A program made the translations under genes and the position numbers. The notes beneath the pieces were generated by a model. It did no database searches. It was given only the letters and a program-made list of their open reading frames with translations, and had not been told where the DNA came from. DNA of 64,000 nt from CAZWVI01 sp964637165 (GTDB lineage: Bacteria; Planctomycetota; UBA1135): positions 6,785 to 70,784 of the forward strand of contig CAZWVI010000015.1 in the NCBI GenBank assembly GCA_964637165.1, in the 5' to 3' direction. The first letter of the stretch is position 1. Each line of letters starts with the position of its first letter. This document shows positions 50,448 to 59,312 of this stretch, piece after piece.

Positions 50448-52616
50448 CTAGGGTAATACGGTAATTTCAAATGGCCAGCTAACCGTTTCAATCGAATTTG
50501 ATGAGGAGCTGGTTTTTACCAAAAATTCTGCCCAGAAAGTTTTATTGATTAAGCTTGGGTTATTGGGAATTGAAACCGAAACACTAGCTAAGCCATTACT
50601 ATTCAACGCGCCGGAAAATCCAGTTTGCGCCGATGACCAATTGAAAACTGAATCTGAGGCCAAGGCCAAAACATATCCAGATCCAATTGGTGTTGAAAAT
50701 GGAATGGTGTTGCCGGACATGTACATTTGAAACCAATTATTGGAGTGGTATCGCGCATCTAAATTAAAGGTCACGTTAGAACCGATTTTTGGTGACCCAG
50801 TTAGTGAAATCATGCCCTCACCACTATCAATTTTGTCAGACCAAGCCAAACAAAATGGTTCGCTAGTTCCATTAAAGCGCTGACGAATTAAGCGCACGGT
50901 GTACATGCCGCTCACCGTCGGAGTGAATTTCAAAATCTCAAAGGCATTTTTGGTATTTGCGCTTTGAGCAATTGAAGTTCCCTGTGGGTCAAGCACCGCA
51001 ATATCCAAATCCATATTTAGAACATCGGTACTGTAAGCGCTATTTGCTGTCGAGAACCAAAGCCCACAAACGCGAGTTTCCTGACCAGCCGCGGCCGGAA
51101 TTTGAATGTCGTAAGAGTTGAATGAATTCTGGAAGTCTGCCGCGACAAATGTTTTGGAGACGTAGTTGCCACGCTTTAACACACTGTCCGCGGCCAGTGC
51201 ATGTACGCCGCCTGCACCATCTTTTTCTGACAGGACATCATCGCCCTCAATGTTGTGCCACGCCGAGGCCATCAAGACAGATTTGACCACTTCAGGTTTA
51301 GTCATCAAGGCGTTGTCGCGCGTGGCCATTAAAGTTGCAACACCGCAGGTCAGTGGGCTAGCGGACGACGTTCCATTAAAACCGTTGTAGTAATTTGATG
51401 TCCCGGTGGTGTCCACGTCATCGCCAGCATTTGCCAATTCAGGCTTTTCGTGCCCCTGTGAGGGGTCTAGGTAGCTTGAGTAAGAAGCCATGGTGTCATT
51501 GCCCCAATTACTATCATTGCCGTCGTTGTAACAGCCAGAGTTAGTCGAGTTGTAGCCATTGCCAGGTGTCGTCGTAAATGCCCCCGAGCCCGGCCCCTGG
51601 TTGCCAGTCGACTTAAACATCATTACTGAATAATTTCGAATGGTGTAATCAAAGAAGCGGTCAAGGTAAACGATGCTCCCCTTGCTTCCGTTCCACCAAG
51701 AACAGTTCCCAAAACTTACTCCATTACTAATCGCTGCATTCCAACTGTTGGGGGCATTGGTGTCGCCGGTACCATCTGCAGAATAAATTTGTGGGATGCC
51801 ATAAGCGGCGCCTTTGCGTTGTGAATGGTTCATAGCAATGTTGCCAGCACATGCCGATGCGTGCGATCCCGTTCCGCCATTGCCGTAAATTTTTACGACA
51901 GTTGGAAGATATGGATTTGATGAACTTACATGGTCAGGGTCATTAACCATGGTCTTGACCGGGGAGTTGGCCGCAGTCAGTCCGCTATCCCAAATTATTG
52001 GTGTGCGCATCGTTGCTTGGGCATTGTCCAACTCAAGTAAAGTTTCAGGGAAACAAAAGTAAACTTCGTCAACTAAATAGTGTTGCGCGAATTCACGAAT
52101 TGCCGCTGCTGGCAAGTTGCTATAAACAACTGGCCATGCACCCAAGCTTTGCGAGACTTCAAACCCAGCGTCAAGTAGATGTTGTGCAAACTGCTCAATG
52201 CGTCCGGCAAAAAATTGTTCAGCACTGTCGCGAGCAAAAATTCTCGCGTTCTCGCCAGTCATACCACTGGCGATTTTTTCATCAAGCAAGACGCGCCAAT
52301 CTGGTGCGTCGCGCGTTTCCAACCAGAAGACTACCTGGAGTGATGAGTCCGGTGCAGCATTGGCAATTCGCTCGGCAAGTTCGGGGGAAATTTTTCCAGC
52401 CGCGTCATGCCCCAATGCAAAATCGCGTTGGCGAATTTCATTAACGTCAACCAAGCTTCCGTCGGGCAAGCTAGCACTTGATTTTATGGTGCCACTTGCG
52501 GAATCCCACCAGCGCAACTCGCGGACCTCGGTCTGCAAATTGGGTAATTGCCAGGTAGTGTCTGACAGAAATTGTTGTTGGGGGAGAGCGAAACTTAACA
52601 AGAGAGGTGCGAGCAT
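50448..52616 (-). CDS. Secreted subtilisin-like (S8) serine protease
   Basis: 722 residues with a signal peptide (1-14). After a propeptide-like region of about 190 residues the S8 domain shows W-D-S-G-L (candidate catalytic Asp, about 209), 'GSHASACAGNIAM' (His, about 249) and 'FNGTSSASPLTCGVATLMA' (Ser, about 414). The Asp motif is unusual because W precedes D-S-G and the expected hydrophobic strand is short. A P-domain-like region (about 450-600) and the shared C-terminal module (about 610-722) follow. It likely degrades extracellular protein. It lies 130 bp upstream of gltA on the same strand. Confidence 0.82.
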   Translation of the reverse strand: MLAPLLLSFALPQQQFLSDTTWQLPNLQTEVRELRWWDSASGTIKSSASLPDGSLVDVNEIRQRDFALGHDAAGKISPELAERIANAAPDSSLQVVFWLETRDAPDWRVLLDEKIASGMTGENARIFARDSAEQFFAGRIEQFAQHLLDAGFEVSQSLGAWPVVYSNLPAAAIREFAQHYLVDEVYFCFPETLLELDNAQATMRTPIIWDSGLTAANSPVKTMVNDPDHVSSSNPYLPTVVKIYGNGGTGSHASACAGNIAMNHSQRKGAAYGIPQIYSADGTGDTNAPNSWNAAISNGVSFGNCSWWNGSKGSIVYLDRFFDYTIRNYSVMMFKSTGNQGPGSGAFTTTPGNGYNSTNSGCYNDGNDSNWGNDTMASYSSYLDPSQGHEKPELANAGDDVDTTGTSNYYNGFNGTSSASPLTCGVATLMATRDNALMTKPEVVKSVLMASAWHNIEGDDVLSEKDGAGGVHALAADSVLKRGNYVSKTFVAADFQNSFNSYDIQIPAAAGQETRVCGLWFSTANSAYSTDVLNMDLDIAVLDPQGTSIAQSANTKNAFEILKFTPTVSGMYTVRLIRQRFNGTSEPFCLAWSDKIDSGEGMISLTGSPKIGSNVTFNLDARYHSNNWFQMYMSGNTIPFSTPIGSGYVLALASDSVFNWSSAQTGFSGALNSNGLASVSVSIPNNPSLINKTFWAEFLVKTSSSSNSIETVSWPFEITVLP

Positions 52617-52644
52617 CCCTCTAGTCTAACCTAAAAATCGCCCG

Positions 52645-53235
52645 CTACATGTAGGGATTGGCGCCGGTTGCGTGGTCAGTTGCGTCAACAATCTTGCCAA
52701 TTTCGGGGATTGAGTCACGAATCGCCACTTCAACTCCCTGGGACATTGTTGAGGATGCCGAACTACAGCCCTGGCACCCGCCGCCCATGTTTAAAAACAG
52801 GTCTTTGCCTATAGATTCGACAATTTCCACAAATCCACCGTGCGATGCCAGGCCGGGGTTTAGCTTGGTATCGACCACATCTTGAGCGCGTTGGCGCAGA
52901 AGGTCGTCACCAGTTTGGTTTTCAAGAGCATCTTCCTGGAATAAATCTTGGTCATTCTCTAGAAATTCACGAGTAGCGGTGCCGACGGCACGCGCCATCT
53001 CGCGCCAATCATCGGGCTTTGCACCCATGCTAATGAGAAGTTCAGAATTGCGGATTCGCACTCCGCGAATTCCCTCAATTTGCAAAACGGCGCTGGCGAA
53101 TGGTGCCCATTCCTTGGCCCATTCAGCATCTGATGAATAGAAGGTGCCGGCGAATAGGGTGCGGTCATAGCGGAACAAGCACTGGTCTGGTCGTGCTTGC
53201 GGCTCGGCGGTGATTTGGACTTTTTGCTCGTTCAT
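52645..53235 (-). CDS. nfuA: Nfu-type Fe-S cluster carrier
   Basis: 196 residues with the two-domain plan of NFU1/NfuA. The Nfu_N domain (about 1-95) reads 'CLFRYDRTLFAGTFYSSDAE' and 'LLISMGAKPDDWREMA'. The NifU C-terminal domain (about 105-196) reads 'LNPGLASHGGFVEIV' and 'NMGGGCQGCSSASSTMSQGVE', whose C-x-x-C binds a bridging [4Fe-4S] cluster in a dimer. It delivers clusters to late acceptors, which fits the many Fe-S enzymes of this window. Start is ATG 53235, 32 bp after the carbamoyltransferase gene end. Confidence 0.9.
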   Translation of the reverse strand: MNEQKVQITAEPQARPDQCLFRYDRTLFAGTFYSSDAEWAKEWAPFASAVLQIEGIRGVRIRNSELLISMGAKPDDWREMARAVGTATREFLENDQDLFQEDALENQTGDDLLRQRAQDVVDTKLNPGLASHGGFVEIVESIGKDLFLNMGGGCQGCSSASSTMSQGVEVAIRDSIPEIGKIVDATDHATGANPYM

Positions 53236-53267
53236 GGGTTCTATTTAGTCGATTGGGGAAGCTTATT

Positions 53268-55316
53268 CTAGCCGGTTGTCGGGAATTTAATTAGCCGCCA
53301 TTGCCATAATTCTTCTAGGCGACTAAAACAATCTTCAGCATCCTCTTGATGCTCTTCGACAAAATAATTAATTATTTCATCAAGACTGTTTTCGCCATTG
53401 CACGCTTCCCAAAGCGCCAATTGCAACTGGTCTGAGTCGAAGGTCTTAGCGCCGACCATAAAGCGTACCGACATCGCCTCGCCAGTTTGGTCGCTAATCA
53501 TTTCGGCACTTGCCGCTAAGTGGCTTGGGTTGTTTTTTAGTTGGGCTTCCCAGCTTTGTTTGCGAATGAGGAAATCCCCAAGTACTAACAAGTCCAAATC
53601 AGAATCGAGAAAGGTGCGAATGGCATCTTCTGGAGTTTCGACAAGCGGTTCGCCGGCAATGTTGAAGCTGGTATTGAGCACCATCGGGATACCAGTTTTC
53701 TGATGGAAAAGTTCGATTAAACGGCGATAGCGTGGGTTGTCCTGCGAATCCAAAGTTTGCAAGCGGGAGGAACCATCAACGTGCGTGACCGCAGGAACTT
53801 TGTCATTAAGGCATTTTGCGGTGCGTGACATGTAGTCGCTATTGCCGGCGCGGTCGAACCATTGATCGGCGTGCTCGGCAAGAACGCTGGGCGCGAATGG
53901 TCGAAAGGACTCGCGTTTTTTAATGGCTGCATTAATGCGCTCGACCATGTTTTTATCACGGGGGTCGGCCAAGATTGAACGGTTGCCAAGTGCGCGTGGA
54001 CCAAATTCTGCGCGCCCTTGAAACCAGGCAACAACTTTATTATCGCAGATTGCTTCGGCCGCCGCAGAGCAGACATCGTCGCCGACATAGCATTCAATCC
54101 AAGCTTCGAATTGATCTATCGCCGCCAAGTATTGGTCTTTTGAAAACTCAGTACCAAGTAGTGGGGAGATTGCTTGGCGACACGCTTGGGCTTGCGGTTT
54201 TTTTAAGTGGTGGGCAAATAATGCACAGCCAATTGCTAAGCCTTCATCGCCTGGCCAAGCTGGAATGAATACATTTTCAAAACCAGCTTCGCGCGCCAAG
54301 TGTCCGTTCATGGCGCAGTTGAGAGCCACTCCACCAACTAAACAAATGTTTTTCTCGCCAGTTTTTTGGTGCAGCTCCTTGAGGAAGCTGAGCGTGATTG
54401 CTTCAAGATTATTTTGTAAATCAGCAGCCATCGCAGCTTGGGTTGCTTGAGCTTGTGGCTCACCCCATTGAGCGACATAGGGTGCGTCGCGCAGGCGTGG
54501 CCAATTTACTTCGAGGCGTTCCAACGGGCCGCGCATTATCCAGTCCGATTGACGTTCTGGAGCCCAATGGGGTGCCCAAGGAGCCATTCCCATTACTTTC
54601 CCACAAGCATTCCAGTCGCCAAAAATGTGCGAACTTACCCGCGAATAAACCGCCCCCAAGGATTCCATATTTTCAAAACCATAGTTGTATAAAAGGGTGG
54701 GCGTGTGTTCGCAAACCCACCGCTTGAAAACGCGAGTGAGATTTAGTCCATTGAAGCGAAAGACACTCTCGCCTTCGCGCCAACCTTTCAGGTTGTCGCG
54801 ATCTTTAGCGGGAGGAACTTCACTAAAGTTTGCGTCCTCTTCTAGGTGACAGTCCGAGTGATAATTTGTGCCTGCGCGATGGGATTCTTCGTAGGTAGTG
54901 CCAATTCCATCCATCACCACAATTAACCCTGAATCAAATGGGCACATGGGCAGCACTGACCAAGCGTGGGCAAGATGATGGCTTAGTTCGTGCTTCTCAA
55001 TTCCTGGCAGTAAATTGTAATCACTTAGGTAGGACGGTTGGTATTGATCTAAAGCTTGCGCCCACTTTAGAGTGGATTCAAATTGGTCAATGCGAAATAG
55101 GTGGTTGTTGGCAACGACTAAAGAGATGTCGTTAATTTCGGCATCTACTTCCTGCAAGCAATGTTTAACTAATTCGGCGGTGTCGCCGCCGTCAAACTTT
55201 TTGCGGGTGAGACGTTCTTTGCTTAATGCGAAGGCCACTTCACCATTGGCATCAATCAGACAAGCTGAGGCCGAATGGGTGTATTGATTTAATCCGAGGA
55301 CGAACTTGCCACTCAT
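53268..55316 (-). CDS. Carbamoyltransferase (NodU/CmcH family)
   Basis: 682 residues. The N-terminal Kae1-like domain shows 'LGLNQYTHSASACLIDANGEVAFALSKERL' (about 5-34), 'EKHELSHHLAHAWSVLPMC' with metal-binding His residues, 'VVMDGIGTTYEE' and 'LVGGVALNCAMNG'. The C-terminal YrdC-like domain shows 'AWFQGRAEFGPRALGNRSILADPR' and 'RINAAIKKRESFRPFAPSVL'. It transfers a carbamoyl group from carbamoyl phosphate to a hydroxyl of a sugar or natural product. An extra about 75-residue acidic helical tail follows. The acceptor is unknown; no glycosyltransferase or biosynthetic cluster lies beside it. Confidence 0.9.
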   Translation of the reverse strand: MSGKFVLGLNQYTHSASACLIDANGEVAFALSKERLTRKKFDGGDTAELVKHCLQEVDAEINDISLVVANNHLFRIDQFESTLKWAQALDQYQPSYLSDYNLLPGIEKHELSHHLAHAWSVLPMCPFDSGLIVVMDGIGTTYEESHRAGTNYHSDCHLEEDANFSEVPPAKDRDNLKGWREGESVFRFNGLNLTRVFKRWVCEHTPTLLYNYGFENMESLGAVYSRVSSHIFGDWNACGKVMGMAPWAPHWAPERQSDWIMRGPLERLEVNWPRLRDAPYVAQWGEPQAQATQAAMAADLQNNLEAITLSFLKELHQKTGEKNICLVGGVALNCAMNGHLAREAGFENVFIPAWPGDEGLAIGCALFAHHLKKPQAQACRQAISPLLGTEFSKDQYLAAIDQFEAWIECYVGDDVCSAAAEAICDNKVVAWFQGRAEFGPRALGNRSILADPRDKNMVERINAAIKKRESFRPFAPSVLAEHADQWFDRAGNSDYMSRTAKCLNDKVPAVTHVDGSSRLQTLDSQDNPRYRRLIELFHQKTGIPMVLNTSFNIAGEPLVETPEDAIRTFLDSDLDLLVLGDFLIRKQSWEAQLKNNPSHLAASAEMISDQTGEAMSVRFMVGAKTFDSDQLQLALWEACNGENSLDEIINYFVEEHQEDAEDCFSRLEELWQWRLIKFPTTG

Positions 55317-55329
55317 GATGGTTATTATC

Positions 55330-56478
55330 TCAGCGAGTCGCCAACCAAGTAGTTAAAACTTGTTCACGATTGCTGGTCCGCGGCAAACCCATTAATTTGA
55401 TGCAACTGCTTAACAGTTCTGCGGCCAAATCAGGGGCAACCACGCGGATGCGTTCCTTGGAGCCGGTGTCGAGAATTTGCTCGTTAGGCCACGGCAGCAT
55501 TGCACCGCCGACCGAGCAACTAGCGCATAAGCTCTCGGGAGAAATGACATTGTTGGACAAACTGTTGCGGACCAAGCGAATGTCTCTTTGATCGAATGTA
55601 AATTTGACCCCAGATTTTTTGTCGGCGCTGGCAAGTACAAAAATAAATGCGCGCAAACTGTCAAGCGGTGCATAGTCGCGCAAATTGGCTACAACAATCA
55701 GGCGCCGAGAGTCGCTGCCGCGCAGTAAAGATTGGGTCCACCAGCCGACCGCGCCGCTACCCCAACACGCTTCAGCAGCTTCGGCATAGGCATCGCGAAT
55801 AAATAAGTTATTGCTAACGCTGCCCTCCAATAGGGCGGCAACTAATTCCGGTTCAGCAATTCGTTGCTTTGCGCAAAGTCGTGCGGCGGTGCGGCGAACA
55901 ATGGCCGATTTGTCTCGCAGGCCGTGGCGCAATTGTTTAAGGCTCAATTTGCGAGTTATTCCCGAATTGGAACTGTTTACTTCGGCCTCTTGAAATAACG
56001 CTCCAGCGAAAAGTAAGGCGCGCGAGTTGTTGTTTTGTTGAACTAGCTCCCATAGTTTTTCAATTCGTTGATCGAGGTTAAGGCGCGGGTCGAGCGGATC
56101 AATTTTTGCTCCCCAAGTCTCAAGGGCCGAGGCGCTATGGGTGGTTAATGGGTGATTGGGGATTTGCAATAGTTGGTCGTTTAGTTCAACAAGTTGACTA
56201 ATCTTTCCGTCGGCGTTTAGGTTAGAAATTTCTTGCTCGAGTAATTGGAATTGTTGTTGTTGCAAAAGTTCATTCCAATTGCTCGTTTGCGCGCGAAAAC
56301 TATTCACAACTGGGTCAGTTGGGGTGTTGTAGGTGCCAAATTGGGTCTTTATCGCCAGCGCGCCCTTGATGGGGCGGTCTATACATTCAATTCGCGTGCC
56401 TGCCTTGGTGAGCGCAATCCACTGCTCGACCGCGGGGGCGGGAGCTTGAATGGCCGTGGCTAGCAACAAACTGAGCAT
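55330..56478 (-). CDS. Secreted HEAT-like repeat protein
   Basis: 382 residues with a short signal peptide (1-16, ending A-P-A). The middle is alpha-helical with HEAT-like pairs ('LKQLRHGLRDKSAIVRRTAARLCAKQRIAEPELVAALLEG', described by its ends; about 185-225, then 'LFIRDAYAEAAEACWGSGA'). No catalytic motif is seen. It is upstream of the carbamoyltransferase by 13 bp and likely first in that transcript, and divergent from the citrate lyase genes over 52 bp. A structural or binding role is the most that can be said. Confidence 0.65.
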   Translation of the reverse strand: MLSLLLATAIQAPAPAVEQWIALTKAGTRIECIDRPIKGALAIKTQFGTYNTPTDPVVNSFRAQTSNWNELLQQQQFQLLEQEISNLNADGKISQLVELNDQLLQIPNHPLTTHSASALETWGAKIDPLDPRLNLDQRIEKLWELVQQNNNSRALLFAGALFQEAEVNSSNSGITRKLSLKQLRHGLRDKSAIVRRTAARLCAKQRIAEPELVAALLEGSVSNNLFIRDAYAEAAEACWGSGAVGWWTQSLLRGSDSRRLIVVANLRDYAPLDSLRAFIFVLASADKKSGVKFTFDQRDIRLVRNSLSNNVISPESLCASCSVGGAMLPWPNEQILDTGSKERIRVVAPDLAAELLSSCIKLMGLPRTSNREQVLTTWLATR

Positions 56479-56530
56479 CTCTTAAGACTATCGTGGCTAG
56501 GCGCTTGTGGTTGGGTTAGAATTATCGGAA

Positions 56531-57703
56531 ATGCTGAACTTCTCATGTTCATGTGAGGCTGGAGTCCGCGGCGAAAAGGTGCGTGGCGATGTTTGGATGG
56601 GCTTTGCTCCGTCTGAGACTGCTTTGAAACTGGATTTTTCCAGTAAATTAGATGGAATGTTTGGCGAAACTACTCGCCGAATGTTGCTGGAGTTGTGCGC
56701 CCAAATTGGGCTTGAGACTGGCATCATTAGTGTTGAAGATAAGGGCGCTTATCCTTTTGTTTTGCGCGCCCGTCTTGAATCCTTATTGCGCAAGGCTTGT
56801 GGCGATGCAGGACTTTGCATTGAAGCGGAAGCTCCACTTGGCGGTGATTTACGAAAGCCACAACCGGAGGTCGATCGTCTGCGCCGCTCGCGTCTTTACT
56901 TGCCGGGCAATCAGTCCAAGTACATGTTGAATGCATCTTTATATCAAGCCGATGCCGTGATACTGGATTTGGAAGACTCGGTAGCACCAAGTGCTAAGCA
57001 AGATGCCCAATCTATGGTGCGCCATGGTTTACTGAGTTTGGATTTTGCTAAATGTGAAAGAATGGTTCGCATTAATCAAGGCACCGCTGGACTAGATGAT
57101 TTGAAAAGTTTGCAGGGCACTCCTTTTGAATTAGTTTTAATTCCAAAAGTTGAGAGTGCCGAAGAAGTCGTTGCCGTTGCGTTGGCCGCCCCTGATAAAT
57201 TATTGATGCCAATCATTGAAAGTGCGCGCGGAGTATTGAATGCCGATGGCATCGCTGGGGCGCATGAAAATGTGGTCGCACTTACCTTAGGTCTGGAAGA
57301 TTTGACCGCTGATTTGGGAGTGCTCAAAACAGTTGCAGGGCGCGAGACTTTGTTCGCCCGTTCGATGGTTGTGCATGCTGCCAAGGCGCATGGACTTCAG
57401 GCGATTGACTCGGTTTACGGAGATGTAGCCGATGAGCAGGGGCTCCGCGAATCAATTCAAGAAGCCAAGGCATTGGGGTTTGAGGGTAAAGGTTGTGTTC
57501 ATCCACGACAAATCCAGGTGGTGCATGAAGAATTTTCACCAAGCGATAGTGAATTGTTACGCGCCCGCAAAATTGTGGCAGCATTTGAAGATGCTCAAGC
57601 TCAAGGGCTTGGTGTTGTTTCCATGGGGTCAAAAATGATTGACCCACCAGTAGTAAAACGCGCCCTTAAGTTGGTTCATCAATACGACCAGCAGCAAAGT
57701 TAA
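56531..57703 (+). CDS. citE: Citrate lyase CitD-CitE fusion (acyl carrier plus beta subunit)
   Basis: 390 residues from ATG 56531; a GTG at 56507 is possible. Residues about 1-92 match the gamma subunit CitD: 'CEAGVRGEKVRGDVWMGFAPS', 'LDFSSKLDGMFGETTRRML' and 'VEDKGAYPFVLRARLESLLR'. The site where CitD carries its prosthetic-group serine (A-G-T-x-E-S) has no serine here; the nearest are at residues 5 and 7. Residues about 105-390 are CitE: 'RRSRLYLPGNQSKYM', 'DAVILDLEDSV', 'VLIPKVESAEE' and 'GFEGKGCVHPRQI'. It would cleave a citryl thioester to acetyl thioester and oxaloacetate. It lies 16 bp before citF. Confidence 0.85.
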   Translation: MLNFSCSCEAGVRGEKVRGDVWMGFAPSETALKLDFSSKLDGMFGETTRRMLLELCAQIGLETGIISVEDKGAYPFVLRARLESLLRKACGDAGLCIEAEAPLGGDLRKPQPEVDRLRRSRLYLPGNQSKYMLNASLYQADAVILDLEDSVAPSAKQDAQSMVRHGLLSLDFAKCERMVRINQGTAGLDDLKSLQGTPFELVLIPKVESAEEVVAVALAAPDKLLMPIIESARGVLNADGIAGAHENVVALTLGLEDLTADLGVLKTVAGRETLFARSMVVHAAKAHGLQAIDSVYGDVADEQGLRESIQEAKALGFEGKGCVHPRQIQVVHEEFSPSDSELLRARKIVAAFEDAQAQGLGVVSMGSKMIDPPVVKRALKLVHQYDQQQS

Positions 57704-57719
57704 TAAAGTAATAATAGAA

Positions 57720-59312
57720 ATGAGTTTGCCTACTGAAAGTTTTCGCAATGCCGCAGGCCGCGACATTCCGGCTGAAATAAATGGCCGCAAGGTTATTCCC
57801 TATCAAGGGGTGGGAATGTATCAACCTGATGGTCGCCGCGCGGCTCCAGTAATTAGTAGTTGTGCTAATTATCCAGCGGATGGTGATAAACGAGTTAAGG
57901 CTGACGGTGATTTGGTCGCACGGATAAAGGTGGCGTTAAGTAATGCTGGCCTGCGTGACGGTATGACCATTTCAACTCATCATCATTTCCGTAATGGTGA
58001 TCTAGTTGCGAACGCAGTCTTTGATGCGGCCAAGGAACTTGGTGTTAAGAAATTGCGCTGGGTGCCAAGTGCAAGTTTTCCATGTCATGCACCTTTGCTT
58101 AAGTACTTAGAGGATGGCACAATCCATCATATTGAAGGCTCGATGAATGGACCGCTTGGAGCTTATTGTTCCGAGGGGAAAATGTCAGGCCTTGGTGTGT
58201 TACGCTCTCACGGAGGGCGTTATCAGGCGATTCAAGACGGGGAGTTAGAAATTGACATCACCGTAATTGCCGCCCCTACGGCTGACTACTTCGGTAATGC
58301 AACTGGTGATCGTGGTCCGTCGGCCTGTGGCTTGTTGGGCTTTGCTTTGGCCGATTCTGAATACGCAAAACACGTAATTGTTGTTACTGACAACTTGGTT
58401 CCGTTTCCGTGCTTGCCGTGGCAAATTCAAGGGCAGCGCGTTGATCAAGTTGTAGAAGTTGAGCAAGTTGGGTTGCCAGAAAAAATTGTTTCCGGCACAA
58501 CAGTTGTAACCAAATCGCCAGAACGATTGTTGATAGCCGAACACATTGCGAATTTTGTCCGTGATAGTGGTATTTTACGCCCCGGTTTTTCTTTCCAAGC
58601 AGGTGCCGGTGGCATTAGTTTAGCCTTTGCAATGTTTTTGAAAGAGCATATGAAAAAAGCTGGCATTAAGGCTGGATTTGTGCGCGGCGGTTCTAATCAA
58701 TATTTAGTTGAAATGTTGGAAGAGGGGCTCACTCCGGTGATACTTGACGGACAAACTTTTGATTTAGAGGGTGTTCGTTCAATGGCCGAAAATGCTGGCC
58801 ATCAAAACACTTCTCCTTTCACCAGCTACAACTACCACGGCAAGGGCAATTTTGCCTCGATGATAGATGTGGTGGTGCTCGGCGCAACCGAGGTCGATGT
58901 AAACTTCAACGCTAATGTAGTAACCCATTCTGATGGGCGTTTGTTGCACGGGATTGGTGGTTGGCAAAACTGTCTATTCTCAAAATGCACGGTGTTGGCG
59001 GTGCCTAGTGTGCGCGACCGAATCCCGGTAGTTGTGGATAATGTGACCACCTTGGTGGGGCCTGGTGAATTAGTTGACGTGGTTGCAACTGAGCGCGGCC
59101 TATGTATTAATCCTCAACGTAGTGATTTAATTGAAGCGATGCGGGGATCACGAGTGCCAATTTTAGACATCCGTGATTTGAAGGATTACCTTGACCGATT
59201 ATGCGGCGGTGAGCCGACCAAGCCAGTGCTTGGCGATGAATTCGTTGCGGCAATTCAATGGGTTGACGGCACTACTATTGATGGAGTGCAGCAAGTTTTA
59301 CCAACTGCTTAG
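57720..59312 (+). CDS. citF: Citrate lyase alpha subunit (citrate CoA/ACP-transferase), CitF
   Basis: 530 residues (relatives about 505-515). It moves citrate onto the thioester, replacing acetate. Landmarks are 'ISTHHHFRNGDLVANAVFD' (about 82-100), 'EGSMNGPLGAYCSEGKMSG', 'APTADYFGNATGDRGPSACG' (about 181-200), 'FQAGAGGISLAFAMFLKEHM' and 'EVDVNFNANVVTHSDG', all diagnostic of CitF. Ligase CitC and the prosthetic-group enzymes CitG/CitX are not in the window. Its last 38 bp overlap the end of the opposing SGNH gene. Confidence 0.94.
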   Translation: MSLPTESFRNAAGRDIPAEINGRKVIPYQGVGMYQPDGRRAAPVISSCANYPADGDKRVKADGDLVARIKVALSNAGLRDGMTISTHHHFRNGDLVANAVFDAAKELGVKKLRWVPSASFPCHAPLLKYLEDGTIHHIEGSMNGPLGAYCSEGKMSGLGVLRSHGGRYQAIQDGELEIDITVIAAPTADYFGNATGDRGPSACGLLGFALADSEYAKHVIVVTDNLVPFPCLPWQIQGQRVDQVVEVEQVGLPEKIVSGTTVVTKSPERLLIAEHIANFVRDSGILRPGFSFQAGAGGISLAFAMFLKEHMKKAGIKAGFVRGGSNQYLVEMLEEGLTPVILDGQTFDLEGVRSMAENAGHQNTSPFTSYNYHGKGNFASMIDVVVLGATEVDVNFNANVVTHSDGRLLHGIGGWQNCLFSKCTVLAVPSVRDRIPVVVDNVTTLVGPGELVDVVATERGLCINPQRSDLIEAMRGSRVPILDIRDLKDYLDRLCGGEPTKPVLGDEFVAAIQWVDGTTIDGVQQVLPTA

